A stretch of DNA of 64,000 nt from Mycolicibacterium iranicum (lineage in GTDB: Bacteria > Actinomycetota > Actinomycetes > Mycobacteriales > Mycobacteriaceae): assembly GCF_001650495.1 (NCBI RefSeq), contig NZ_LWCS01000001.1, forward strand, positions 1 through 64,000. The letters run 5' to 3'. Under the pieces are notes generated by a model that did not search any database, had not been told where the DNA came from, and worked only from the letters and a program-made list of their open reading frames with translations. The translations under genes were made by a program, and so were the position numbers. Within the stretch, counting starts at the first letter, position 1. Every line of letters starts with the position of its first letter. Positions 53,927 through 62,636 of this stretch are shown here, piece by piece.

Positions 53927-55303
53927 ATGGCGATCGCAACCATCAACCCGGCCACCGGCGAGACCGTCGACACCTTCGAGGCACACGACAGTGCCGAGGT
54001 CGAGCGACGGGTGGCACAGGCCTTCAAGGCCGCGCAGACCCTGCGCGGCACCACCTACGCCCAGCGCGCCGAGTGGATGCGGGCGACCGCCGACATCCTG
54101 GAAGCCGATGCCGACCGGGCCGCCGAGATGATCACCCTTGAGATGGGCAAGCCGATCGCTCAGTCGCGCGCCGAGGTGCTCAAGTGCGCCAAGAACATGC
54201 GCTTCTACGCCGACAATGCCGAATCCTTCCTCGCCGCAGAAGAACTCAGTGACCCCTCGAGCGTTAACGCAACGGCCGCCGGCACCGTCTGGCAGCCGCT
54301 CGGGGTGGTGCTCGCGGTCATGCCCTGGAACTACCCACTGTGGCAGGTGATCCGCTTCGCCGCTCCGGCCCTGATGGCAGGCAACACGGGTCTGCTCAAG
54401 CACGCCTCCAACGTGCCGCAGTCCGCTCTCTACCTCGACAAGCTGTTCGAGAAGGGCGGCTTCCCCGCCGGCTCGTTCCGCACGCTGCTCATCGGTTCCC
54501 GCGAGGTCGCCGCCGTGATCGAGGACAGCCGCGTCAAGGCCGTCACGCTCACCGGCTCCGAGCCCGCGGGTCGCTCGGTGGCATCGACCGCAGGACAGTC
54601 GATCAAGAAAGCCGTGCTCGAACTCGGCGGCTCAGACCCGTTCATCGTGATGCCCAGCGCCGACCTCGAACAGGCCGCCACCGTCGCAGTGAAGGCCCGC
54701 ATCTCCAACAACGGGCAATCCTGCATCGCCGGAAAGCGTTTCATCGTCCATACCGACATCTACGACGAGTTCACGCGCCTGTTCGTGGCGAAGATGAACG
54801 CGCTGAAGGTCGGTGACCCGATGGACGAGGCCACCGACGTCGGCCCGCTGGCCACCGAGTCCGGCCGAGACGAGGTCGCCGAACTGGTCGACGACGCCGT
54901 CGTCAAGGGTGCCGAGGTGCTCGCCGGTGGTAGCGCACCCGATCGACCGGGCTTCTACTACACCCCGACCGTGTTGGCTGGGCTCACCGACGACATGCGC
55001 ATCGTGCTCGAAGAGGCATTCGGCCCTGTGGCATCGGTGTACCGGGTGGCCGGCCGCGAGGAAGCTGCCCGAGTGGCCAACCAGACGACGTTCGGGCTGA
55101 GTTCGGCGGTGTGGAGTAACGATGCCGCCGAACAGGATTGGTTCGTCGCCAACCTCGATGCAGGCGCAGTGTTCCTCAACGGTATGACCGTCTCCTACCC
55201 CGAGCTGCCATTCGGCGGAATCAAGGACTCCGGTTACGGCCGCGAACTGGCCGCCGCAGGCATCCGGGAATTCTGCAATCTCAAGACGGTCTGGAAAGCC
55301 TGA
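53927..55303 (+). CDS. NAD(P)-dependent aldehyde dehydrogenase (succinate-semialdehyde type)
   Basis: A 458-residue enzyme. ATG 53927 follows AGGA. The catalytic set is complete: N135 in PWNYP, E232 in LELGGSDPF, C266 in NNGQSCIAGKR, plus EEAFGPV. It oxidises an aldehyde or semialdehyde to the acid. The third gene after the VOC and GntR genes, it ends just before a strong bidirectional terminator at 55311-55368. Substrate choice among semialdehydes is not visible in sequence. Confidence 0.92.
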   Translation: MAIATINPATGETVDTFEAHDSAEVERRVAQAFKAAQTLRGTTYAQRAEWMRATADILEADADRAAEMITLEMGKPIAQSRAEVLKCAKNMRFYADNAESFLAAEELSDPSSVNATAAGTVWQPLGVVLAVMPWNYPLWQVIRFAAPALMAGNTGLLKHASNVPQSALYLDKLFEKGGFPAGSFRTLLIGSREVAAVIEDSRVKAVTLTGSEPAGRSVASTAGQSIKKAVLELGGSDPFIVMPSADLEQAATVAVKARISNNGQSCIAGKRFIVHTDIYDEFTRLFVAKMNALKVGDPMDEATDVGPLATESGRDEVAELVDDAVVKGAEVLAGGSAPDRPGFYYTPTVLAGLTDDMRIVLEEAFGPVASVYRVAGREEAARVANQTTFGLSSAVWSNDAAEQDWFVANLDAGAVFLNGMTVSYPELPFGGIKDSGYGRELAAAGIREFCNLKTVWKA

Positions 55304-55310
55304 CCCGAAC

Positions 55311-55368
55311 GCGAAAGTGCGGTTTGATACGCGCCTTCGGGGCGTGCTGCGTATCAAACCGCACTCGC
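55311..55368. terminator. Bidirectional hairpin terminator between convergent genes
   Basis: GTGCGGTTTGATACGC (55317-55332) and GCGTATCAAACCGCAC (55349-55364) pair exactly, with GCGA (55311-55314) and TCGC (55365-55368) extending the stem past a 2-base bulge. It lies between the stops of the aldehyde dehydrogenase (55303) and the M24 gene (55388), so it can serve both. Confidence 0.8.
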
Positions 55369-55387
55369 GGCGGGTGAGGGGTCCCGC

Positions 55388-56626
55388 CTAGTACTCGTTG
55401 GCGACGAAGAGCTCCTGGGCGGGGAACTTCGTCAGGATCACCGGGCCGTTGTCGGTGACCACCACTTCTTCTTCGATGCGTGCCGCAGAGAACCCGTCGG
55501 AGGCCGGCGCGTAGGTCTCCATCGCGAAAACCATGCCCGCTTTGATCTCCAAAGGATTCTCCAGCGAGTTCAGCCGCGAGATGATCGGTCGCTCATGCAA
55601 TCCCAGTCCCAACCCGTGGGCGAATTGCAGACCGAACGCCGCCATCTCGTTCTCGAAACCGAAATCCTCGGCCTTGGGCAGTAACCGGGCGATCTGATCC
55701 GACCCGACACCCGGCCGGATCGCGTTGATCGCGCGGTCCATCCACTCCCTGGCCGTCTTGTAGGCATCCCGCTGACTCTGCGTCGCGCTGCCCACCCCGA
55801 AGGTGCGGTAATAGCAGGTGCGGTAGCCGTTGAACGAATGGATGATGTCGAAAAACGCCTGATCGCCGGGACGGATGATCCGGTCGGTGAAGTTGTGCGG
55901 ATGCGGATTGCACCGCTCCCCCGAAATCGCGTTGACGGCCTCGACCTGATCGGAGCCCAGCTCGTAGAGGCGCTTGTTGGCCAACGCGACGATTTCGTTT
56001 TCGCGCACACCGGGTTTGAGCGCGTCGACGATGTCCTGATACACCCCGTCGACCATCGCCGCCGCCTGGTTGAGGAGCATGATCTCATCGCTGGATTTGA
56101 TGACACGCGCGTCGAGCATGCTCTGCTGGGCGTCCACCACCGTGAGGCCCTGCCGCTGCATCTCGAACAGGAACGGCGGCTCCACGATGTCCATGCCCAC
56201 CGGGGCGTCCGCCAACCCCGCCTCGGTCAGGATGCCCTTGATCTCGGTGACGGCGTCACGCATCAGCCCCGCATCGGGTGATACGGCCCCACGGAAGCCG
56301 AGAAATCCCGGCCGCCAGTTCTCCTGCGGCAGCCATGGCGAGTACAGCTTGTGGTGGCGCACCGCGGACCCGAAATCCCACAGGATGGGGTCGCCATCGC
56401 GCGTGAGCAGGCAGTAGCGGATCATCTTGTCGCCCAACGCACCACCGATCCACGTCTGCGTGGTGTAGCGGATGTTGTAGAAGTCGAACAGCAGAAAGGC
56501 CCCGCACCCACTGGCTTCCAGGGCAGCCTTGGCCCGGCCGATGCGGTAGTCCCGCAGCCGGGCGAAGTCCACCCTCTCCTCGTAGTCGACACCCATGTGC
56601 CCGGGTGCACCGAGGGGACGGGTCAT
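55388..56626 (-). CDS. M24-family (Xaa-Pro peptidase/creatinase-like) hydrolase with altered metal site
   Basis: A 412-residue pita-bread-fold protein: an N-terminal creatinase-like domain and a C-terminal M24 catalytic domain. Metal ligands seen are D260 (FFDIIHSF), H337 (FAHGLGLGLHERP), E370 (AMETYAP) and E385/E386 (RIEEEVVV). The fifth ligand, normally an aspartate 11 residues after D260 (SDITRTF), is C271 here (RTCYYRTF). Related M24 members hydrolyse creatine, ectoine amides or act as DMSP lyase. The enzyme is likely a small-molecule hydrolase rather than a peptidase (inference). Confidence 0.85.
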   Translation of the reverse strand: MTRPLGAPGHMGVDYEERVDFARLRDYRIGRAKAALEASGCGAFLLFDFYNIRYTTQTWIGGALGDKMIRYCLLTRDGDPILWDFGSAVRHHKLYSPWLPQENWRPGFLGFRGAVSPDAGLMRDAVTEIKGILTEAGLADAPVGMDIVEPPFLFEMQRQGLTVVDAQQSMLDARVIKSSDEIMLLNQAAAMVDGVYQDIVDALKPGVRENEIVALANKRLYELGSDQVEAVNAISGERCNPHPHNFTDRIIRPGDQAFFDIIHSFNGYRTCYYRTFGVGSATQSQRDAYKTAREWMDRAINAIRPGVGSDQIARLLPKAEDFGFENEMAAFGLQFAHGLGLGLHERPIISRLNSLENPLEIKAGMVFAMETYAPASDGFSAARIEEEVVVTDNGPVILTKFPAQELFVANEY

Positions 56627-57564
56627 GAATGCACCGGGGTCAGGCCGTCATCCACGGGAACGTTCTCCGGCGTCAACTCGATGCCGGCACCCTTGGCGAC
56701 TTGCAGCAGCAACGTCGCAAAGTCCTCGTCGATACCCAGGCCGGCGCCGGCCGCCTGCGCGACGATCTGACGGGTCGCCGAGGCGATCGGCATCGGCGAC
56801 TTCAGCGCGTTGGCCGCTTCCAGACCCAGGTCGAAGTCCTTCTGCAGCAACTCCATCGTGAACGTCGGCGTGAAGTCCAGGTTCACGAACGCCGGCGACT
56901 TGTATTGGGTGAACGTCGATCCCATCACCGAGTCGTTGAGGAAGGCCAGGAAGTCGGCGCGACTGACTCCGCCCTTCTCCACCAGCACGGTGATCTCCGC
57001 CATGCACTGTGTCACCACGCCCAACATCAAGTTGTGCGCGATCTTCACCAGTCGCGCCACCTCGCCCTCACCGACATAGGTCACACTGCGGCCGAAGACG
57101 TCGAGGACCGGTTCGATCGACTCGAACACCTCGCGCGGGCCGGACACCGCCACCGTGAGCTTGCCCGCCGCAATCACTTTCGGGTTGCCGCTCACCGGCG
57201 TGGCCAGGAAGTCGCAGCCGCGAGAGTTCGCCGCCTCACGGATCCGAGCGCTGGACTCAGCCGACACCGTCGACGCGTCGGCGATGATCCGCGGCGACTT
57301 CTCCCCGGTCAGCAGACCGTCATCACCGAGCATCACCTGCTCCAGATCCTTCGACGACGACACCATCGCGAAGACCAGGTCACGGTCGGCGAGGTCCACG
57401 GCCCGGCTGACGACTTTGGCCCCCTTGTCGGCCAAATGCGCAGCCTTGGCCGCGGTCCGGTTGTAGACCGTGACGTCGTAGCCGGCGTCCAACAGCCGCG
57501 TGACGAGCTGGGCACCCATTCGGCCTGCGCCGATCCAGCCGATCTTCAAGGTTGAGGCAGACAT
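56623..57564 (-). CDS. 3-Hydroxyisobutyrate dehydrogenase-like NAD(P)-binding oxidoreductase
   Basis: A 313-residue beta-hydroxyacid dehydrogenase-family protein. The Rossmann motif is IGWIGAGRMGAQLVTRLLDAGYDVTVYNRT. Substrate and catalytic motifs include FLATPVSGNPKVIAAGKL and the catalytic lysine in RLVKIAHNLML. ATG 57564 (MSASTLKIG) is used. It is coupled by a 4-bp overlap to the M24 gene. It oxidises a beta-hydroxy acid to the semialdehyde, which the aldehyde dehydrogenase at 53927 could then process (inference). Confidence 0.92.
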   Translation of the reverse strand: MSASTLKIGWIGAGRMGAQLVTRLLDAGYDVTVYNRTAAKAAHLADKGAKVVSRAVDLADRDLVFAMVSSSKDLEQVMLGDDGLLTGEKSPRIIADASTVSAESSARIREAANSRGCDFLATPVSGNPKVIAAGKLTVAVSGPREVFESIEPVLDVFGRSVTYVGEGEVARLVKIAHNLMLGVVTQCMAEITVLVEKGGVSRADFLAFLNDSVMGSTFTQYKSPAFVNLDFTPTFTMELLQKDFDLGLEAANALKSPMPIASATRQIVAQAAGAGLGIDEDFATLLLQVAKGAGIELTPENVPVDDGLTPVHS

Positions 57565-57589
57565 TCTCTCGATTCCTGTTCTTTTGATT

Positions 57590-58381
57590 CTATCGGGCTT
57601 GGGGTTGAGCGGCCGGGTTGTGGGGCGCCGCAGTGTCCGACCGGTCGTCGTCGGATCCTGTGGGCGCATGCACCGCTCCGCCGAAGTACAGGTCGGCGAT
57701 CTCGGGGTTCGCCAGGACGGATTGGGCAGGGCCGGTGAGCAGCACCCGCCCGCTTTCCATCACGATGCCCGACGACGCCATTCGCAGACCGAAGCGGACG
57801 TTCTGCTCGACCATCAGCACCGCCTTCCCGTTCGCCCGCATGATCGAGACTGCTTCGTCGATCACGGTGAGAGACTTGGGATCCAACCCCAGGGAAGGCT
57901 CGTCGAGCAGCACCAGCTTCGGGTCGAGCATCAGTGAGCGGGCGAACTCGACCATCCGCCGCTGGCCGCCGGACAGGTTGCCGCACCGGATGCCGGTCTT
58001 GTCCCGCACCAACGGGAACATGCCGAGCACCTCGTCGTAGCGCTGCCGCACCAGGGCCCGCTGCTTTCGAATGACGTAGGCGCCCATCAGGATGTTCTCC
58101 TTGACGGTGAGCGTCGGGAACAACCCGTTGCTCTGCGGCACCTGGGTCACCCCGTAGCCGAGCACCTCGTGGGGAGCCAAGCCGGTGATGTCTTTGCCGT
58201 CCAGGAGGATCCGGCCCGCGCTGGGTTTGAGGATGCCACTGACGGCTCGCAGCACAGTGGACTTTCCCGCGCCGTTGGGACCGACGATGCACCCGAGCTC
58301 GCCCGCACCGACCTCCAGGTCGACCCCTTGCAAGACGTTGCCGCCGCCGTAACCGGCGACCACCCCTTCGAGTTTGATCAT
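57590..58381 (-). CDS. Branched-chain-type ABC transporter ATP-binding protein (LivF type)
   Basis: A 263-residue LivF-like ATPase with Walker [11 protein letters not shown]-loop [17 protein letters not shown], signature LSGGQRR and Walker [13 protein letters not shown]. It overlaps the upstream LivM-LivG fusion by 4 bp and completes the importer. The 25-residue acidic/polar tail ([19 protein letters not shown]) after the core is longer than usual. Confidence 0.94.
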   Translation of the reverse strand: MIKLEGVVAGYGGGNVLQGVDLEVGAGELGCIVGPNGAGKSTVLRAVSGILKPSAGRILLDGKDITGLAPHEVLGYGVTQVPQSNGLFPTLTVKENILMGAYVIRKQRALVRQRYDEVLGMFPLVRDKTGIRCGNLSGGQRRMVEFARSLMLDPKLVLLDEPSLGLDPKSLTVIDEAVSIMRANGKAVLMVEQNVRFGLRMASSGIVMESGRVLLTGPAQSVLANPEIADLYFGGAVHAPTGSDDDRSDTAAPHNPAAQPQAR

Positions 58382-60243
58382 GCCGGGTTCCTCTCCGCGG
58401 ACACTTTGGTTCCCTTCGACGGCGCCTCGAGCAGGTAGTCATCTCCGAGGTATGCGTCGAGCACCAGCGGATTCTTCTGAATCTGCTCGGGGCTGCCCTC
58501 TGCGATCACCGCACCGCGCGCGAGAACCCTTATCGGGTCGCACAATCCGACCACGAACGGCATGTTGTGCTCGACCAGCAGGAAAGTCTTGCCGCCGGCG
58601 TTGAGCTCCCTGATCAGGTCGCCCATCCGCTCGATCAGCGTCGGGTTGATACCGCCGGCCGGCTCGTCGAGCAGGATCAGCTTCGGGTCGAGCATCAACA
58701 CCTGCGCAAGCTCGACGAGCTTCTGCTGGCCGTAGGACAGTGCACCCGCGCGGGCGTCACGGTAGGCGGCCATGCCGACGAACTCCAGGAGTTCCTCGGC
58801 GCGCGCGGCCTCCGAACCGCTCACCGCGCCGAGACCGAGCTGGCCGACCGAGAAGCTCCGCAATGGCGCGACGACGTTCTCCAACACCGTCATCTCCCGG
58901 AACAGCCGGGTGATCTGAAACGTACGACCCAGACCGTGGTGCGCCCTCGACCATGGCGAAATGCGTTCAAGGTGTTCGCCACCCAGCAGGATCTCACCTT
59001 TGTCCGGCGTCATCGTGCCCGAGATCAGGTTGAACACGGTCGTCTTACCGGAGCCGTTCGGCCCGATCAACGCGGTGATGGAGCCTTCCGGCACCGCGAA
59101 GCTGCAGTCGTTGACCGCGTGGTTTCCGCCGAAACTCTTGTGCAGACCGCGGACCTCCAAAAGCGCCTTGCCGGTCGGCTGCGGTTCGCTGATTTCGGCC
59201 CGCACCAGCGGCCGGTCCAGAGGATTGAGGCGCGCGCCTGAAAGTCCAACGGTGCCCTTCGTTCTCGCCTTCTCGATCAGTGCCGCTGCCGTCGGGAGGA
59301 TGCCCTTGGGCAGCACGATCACCAGCAGCACCAGCAAGCCGCCGAACAGGACCAGCCGGGCGTTGCCGCCACCGAAGGCCTGGTTGGCGTAGATGTTGAC
59401 GGGCTGAATGATGAACGCACCCAACACCGGTCCGAAGAGCGTGCCACGGCCGCCCAGGATCACCGCGAGTACGATCAGCGCGCTGGTGATGATGGAGAAC
59501 ATTCCGATGGGGTCGACGAAGGACAAGTAGTAGCCGTACACCGAACCGGCCATGCCGACGAACAGAGCGCTTGCGCCGAAGGCGAGCAGCTTGTAGACCG
59601 GCGCGTTGACACCGATGGTTCCGGCCTTGCCCTCGTCCTCCCGGATCGCGATCAGACCCATGCCGAACTTGGTGCGCCGGATCCACCACGTCATCAGGAG
59701 CGACAGTCCGAGGAGTGCGACGAGCGCGAGATGGAACGGCCAGTTGCCCCATGCCTCAGGCCAATCCGGCAGCGGCAGCGTGAGCCCGGAGGTGCCGTTG
59801 GTGACCGACACCCACTCGATCGCGACGAACTGGATCAGGAACAGGAAGGCCACGGTGATGATGACGAATGCCGGGCCCCTGGATCGATAGGTCACCAGGC
59901 CGAGCAGCATCGCGATCGCCGCCGCGACGACACCGGCCACCGGTACCCACAGCAGCGGCTGGGTATCGGGGAACTTGGTCGCCAGGATCGCGCCGACGTA
60001 GGCGCCGATGCCGATGAACGCGCCCTGGCTCAGCGACAGGTAGCCGGTGAAGCCGGTGATGATGTTCAGTCCGCTGGCGCCGATGGCCAGCACCAACGAC
60101 AGGATCACGACGTTCTGCGCCGACATGCTCGGCGACAACGGGAACAGCAGGATCACCGCCGCGGCGACGGCGAGCAGCCCGCGGGTCGCCCACTTGTGCA
60201 GGCCCGGGTCGAGCAAACGGGTTCTCATTGAAGTGTCGCTCAT
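58378..60243 (-). CDS. Fused LivM permease and LivG ATP-binding protein
   Basis: A 621-residue protein. Residues about 1-350 form a LivM-type permease with around nine TM segments ([46 protein letters not shown]). Residues about 380-610 form a LivG-type ATPase: Walker [31 protein letters not shown], signature variant LSYGQQK and Walker [17 protein letters not shown] 60243 overlaps the LivH stop (ATGA). The fused layout joins a membrane and a motor half in one chain. Confidence 0.92.
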   Translation of the reverse strand: MSDTSMRTRLLDPGLHKWATRGLLAVAAAVILLFPLSPSMSAQNVVILSLVLAIGASGLNIITGFTGYLSLSQGAFIGIGAYVGAILATKFPDTQPLLWVPVAGVVAAAIAMLLGLVTYRSRGPAFVIITVAFLFLIQFVAIEWVSVTNGTSGLTLPLPDWPEAWGNWPFHLALVALLGLSLLMTWWIRRTKFGMGLIAIREDEGKAGTIGVNAPVYKLLAFGASALFVGMAGSVYGYYLSFVDPIGMFSIITSALIVLAVILGGRGTLFGPVLGAFIIQPVNIYANQAFGGGNARLVLFGGLLVLLVIVLPKGILPTAAALIEKARTKGTVGLSGARLNPLDRPLVRAEISEPQPTGKALLEVRGLHKSFGGNHAVNDCSFAVPEGSITALIGPNGSGKTTVFNLISGTMTPDKGEILLGGEHLERISPWSRAHHGLGRTFQITRLFREMTVLENVVAPLRSFSVGQLGLGAVSGSEAARAEELLEFVGMAAYRDARAGALSYGQQKLVELAQVLMLDPKLILLDEPAGGINPTLIERMGDLIRELNAGGKTFLLVEHNMPFVVGLCDPIRVLARGAVIAEGSPEQIQKNPLVLDAYLGDDYLLEAPSKGTKVSAERNPA

Positions 60244-61121
60244 GCGACGGCGTCCTCTCTGAGGCGTGTGCCGAGAATGCCTTGTGGCCGGGTGATGAGA
60301 ACGATGATGATGACCAGGAAAGGCACCGCCACAGGCCATTCCGCGCCCAGGTAGGCGGTGGCCGCCATCTCACCCACGCCGATCACCAGTGCACCGAGTA
60401 CCGCACCCGGCAAGCTGCCCAGCCCGCCCAGCACAACGATCGCCAGAAGCCTCGCGATCCACTGGTAATGGGTACCGGGCAGGAACGGATAGATGGTGGA
60501 CAGCATCGCGCCACCCGCGCCGAGTGTGGCGACGCCGATCGCGAAGGTGAGCGCGGCGATCGTCGTCACGCTCACCCCCACGAGCAGCGCGCCACTCTCG
60601 TTGGAGGACGCGGCCCGAATCGCCCGGCCCGCCCAGGTGCGATTCAGCAGCAGATACAGTCCGCCCATCACCAGGACTGCGATCACCGCCGAGATCGCCA
60701 TGGCCTGCGGGACGTACAGCGGCCCGAGTGAGATGGAGGCATCAGTGTAGGAGGTGACCACGGTGGTCGACGTGTTGCCCCAAATGAAGCCCATGAGCCC
60801 TTCGAGTACCAGCGCGATACCGAACGTCGCCAGCACCGTCATCGTGACGTGCGCTCCCCGGACGTGGCGGATCACCAGAAGGTAGACCAGCCAACCGAAT
60901 CCGAACATCACCGCCATGACGATCGGGATGGAAAGCAGCGGATCGAGCCCGAGGTGCCGCCACAGCGTGAAGGTGAGGAATGCTGCCAGCACGGCGAACG
61001 CGCCGTGGGCGAGGTTGATCACCCGCATGACCCCGAAGATCAGGGTCAGGCCGGACGCCATCAGCGCGTAGAGCGCGCCGACCAACAATCCGAGGATGAG
61101 GGTTTGGACAACGGAGGTCAT
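60240..61121 (-). CDS. Branched-chain-type ABC transporter permease (LivH type)
   Basis: A 293-residue membrane protein. ATG 61121 (MTSVVQTLILGLLVGALYALMASGLTLIFGVMRVINLAHG) follows AGGAG with a 9-base gap; a TTG at 61130 is too close to the site. Typical LivH motifs RAIRAASSNESGALLVGVS and GGLGSLPGAVLGAL are present. It forms the channel with the LivM half of the fusion protein. Confidence 0.94.
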   Translation of the reverse strand: MTSVVQTLILGLLVGALYALMASGLTLIFGVMRVINLAHGAFAVLAAFLTFTLWRHLGLDPLLSIPIVMAVMFGFGWLVYLLVIRHVRGAHVTMTVLATFGIALVLEGLMGFIWGNTSTTVVTSYTDASISLGPLYVPQAMAISAVIAVLVMGGLYLLLNRTWAGRAIRAASSNESGALLVGVSVTTIAALTFAIGVATLGAGGAMLSTIYPFLPGTHYQWIARLLAIVVLGGLGSLPGAVLGALVIGVGEMAATAYLGAEWPVAVPFLVIIIVLITRPQGILGTRLREDAVA

Positions 61122-61164
61122 GGGAGGCAACTCCTAGTGATGTCGGCCGTCGGCATGCCGAGGA

Positions 61165-62376
61165 CTAGAGTGCGCCGCCACGCCAACGCACGATGACGTC
61201 AGAGGTGGCGACGTCTTCGGGCAGCACGACCTGCGAGACCCCGTCCTGCCATTGTCCGACGAGGAAGTCGCCCTTGGGGCTGCCGTCGGCGTTCCAGCTC
61301 AGCGTGCCGAGCAGGGTGTCAACGCTGTTGCTGCGCAACCAGTCTGCGAGTGCGCTCTGATCATCGATGGAGCCGACCGCGTTGACGGCGGCTGACAGCA
61401 CCTGGCCCGCGGCGAATCCGTCGGCCGCGTCCTCTGGCGGGCTCTGGCCGAACTTCTCGGTGAAGCGCTTGACGAACTCGGCGTTGTCGGGGGTGTCCGA
61501 CAGCGGGCTGTAGCTCGACGAGAACAACACACCCTCGGCGTTGTCGGGGCCGACGGCGTCGAGGTATTGCTGACCGTACGTCGGAGAGCTGCTCTGGTAG
61601 AGGAAGGCCGGCTGGTAGTTCGCCCGGTTCATCGACCGGATCATGTTGACGCCGTCCTCGAACTGTGCACCCTGAACCACCAATTCGGCTCCGGCGTCAC
61701 GCATCGCGTTGACCACGGAGTCGAAGTTCTTGGTCGTCGCGGGGTACTGGTCCTTGTAGACCGTCCGGATGCCTGCGGCCGACAGGATCTGCTCGGCACC
61801 TTCGACGACGGGGCCGGCGAACGGGTCGTCGAGCGTCGGGTACGCGGCGGTCTTGGGCCGCTGCTCCGGCGGCAGGTTCGCGATCCACTCGGCGAAGACC
61901 TTCGCCTGGTTGGTAGCGATGGCTTGCTGGGAGAAGAAGATGTACTGGAAGCCGCGGTTGAACATGTCCGGCGAGCCGCACGACGGGCACACGAACAGCA
62001 TCCGGTTCTTCTCGGCGATCGCCGAGGCGGGAATGTTGAGCAGCGACGACTGACTGCCCAGCAGCAAGTTCACCTTGTCCTGGGAGATCAGGTTGTTGTA
62101 GTTGCTGACCGCGGTCTCCTGCTGCGTCGCATCGTCCTTGACGATGATCTCGACGTTCTTGCCGAGCAGGCCGCCCTTCTCGTTGGTCATCTCGACCCAG
62201 ACTTCGTAGCCACGTTGGGTGTCGAGCCCGCCCTGGCTGAACTCTCCGGTCAGCGGTAGCGACGCCCCGATCGTGATGGTGTCGCTTTCGCCACCGCCGT
62301 CAGCGGTGCAGCCTGTCGCGGCGAGCGCTACCGCGGCGGTCGCCGCGATCGCGCGGAACATAGTGGTAAAGCGCAT
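61165..62376 (-). CDS. Branched-chain-type ABC substrate-binding lipoprotein (LivK type)
   Basis: A 403-residue lipoprotein. ATG 62376 (MRFTTMFRAIAATAAVALAATGC) has an AGAGG site and a lipobox with C23. The mature protein is a type-I periplasmic-binding fold: ITIGASLPLTGEFSQGGLDTQRGYEVWVEMTNEKGG, LLGSQSSLLNIPASAIAEKNRMLFVCPSCGSP. It heads the LivK-H-MG-F, dehydrogenase and M24 unit. Its ligand is likely the amide-type substrate of the M24 protein. LacI-type sites precede it. Confidence 0.93.
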   Translation of the reverse strand: MRFTTMFRAIAATAAVALAATGCTADGGGESDTITIGASLPLTGEFSQGGLDTQRGYEVWVEMTNEKGGLLGKNVEIIVKDDATQQETAVSNYNNLISQDKVNLLLGSQSSLLNIPASAIAEKNRMLFVCPSCGSPDMFNRGFQYIFFSQQAIATNQAKVFAEWIANLPPEQRPKTAAYPTLDDPFAGPVVEGAEQILSAAGIRTVYKDQYPATTKNFDSVVNAMRDAGAELVVQGAQFEDGVNMIRSMNRANYQPAFLYQSSSPTYGQQYLDAVGPDNAEGVLFSSSYSPLSDTPDNAEFVKRFTEKFGQSPPEDAADGFAAGQVLSAAVNAVGSIDDQSALADWLRSNSVDTLLGTLSWNADGSPKGDFLVGQWQDGVSQVVLPEDVATSDVIVRWRGGAL

Positions 62377-62440
62377 GTTCAACCTCTCTGCCAGATCGAT
62401 TGCAATCTTCGTGACCTCCGCAGATGTTATCCACGTCACA

Positions 62441-62454
62441 TGCAATCGATTGCA
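62441..62454. promoter_or_regulatory. LacI-type operator 1
   Basis: TGCAATCGATTGCA is a perfect 14-bp palindrome with the central CG step and TGNAANCGNTTNCA pattern of LacI/GalR-family sites. It is 65 bp upstream of the LivK-type start. Confidence 0.75.
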
Positions 62455-62594
62455 GTGAACTCTTTCACAGCCCTGCAGGGGTGTCAACACCCGTTCTTGC
62501 ACCCGTCGAACCCGCCATGTGGAGCGGTCCGCTCCAGGAAGTAGTCCTCGTATCCCCACTATTCCCCTCTGCCTCGGACTCTGCCTATAGTGGC

Positions 62595-62608
62595 CGCAAT
62601 CGATTGCA
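62595..62608. promoter_or_regulatory. LacI-type operator 2
   Basis: CGCAATCGATTGCA, 12 of its 14 bases forming the palindrome GCAATCGATTGC. It is 28 bp before the MFS-side ATG at 62637. With site 1 it makes a pair 154 bp apart, suited to looping over the divergent promoters. No LacI gene is inside the window. Confidence 0.72.
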
Positions 62609-62636
62609 CACCGTCGTCTCGCGCACTGGAGCCCAC

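Larger units (their letters stand above)
62377..62636. other. Divergent regulatory region between the LivK-type and MFS genes
   Basis: 260 bp without a gene. It carries the LacI-type palindromes at 62441 and 62595 and a related half-site ATCGATTGCA at 62395-62404, next to the LivK ribosome site. The MFS ribosome site (GGAG) lies at its right end. Confidence 0.6.
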
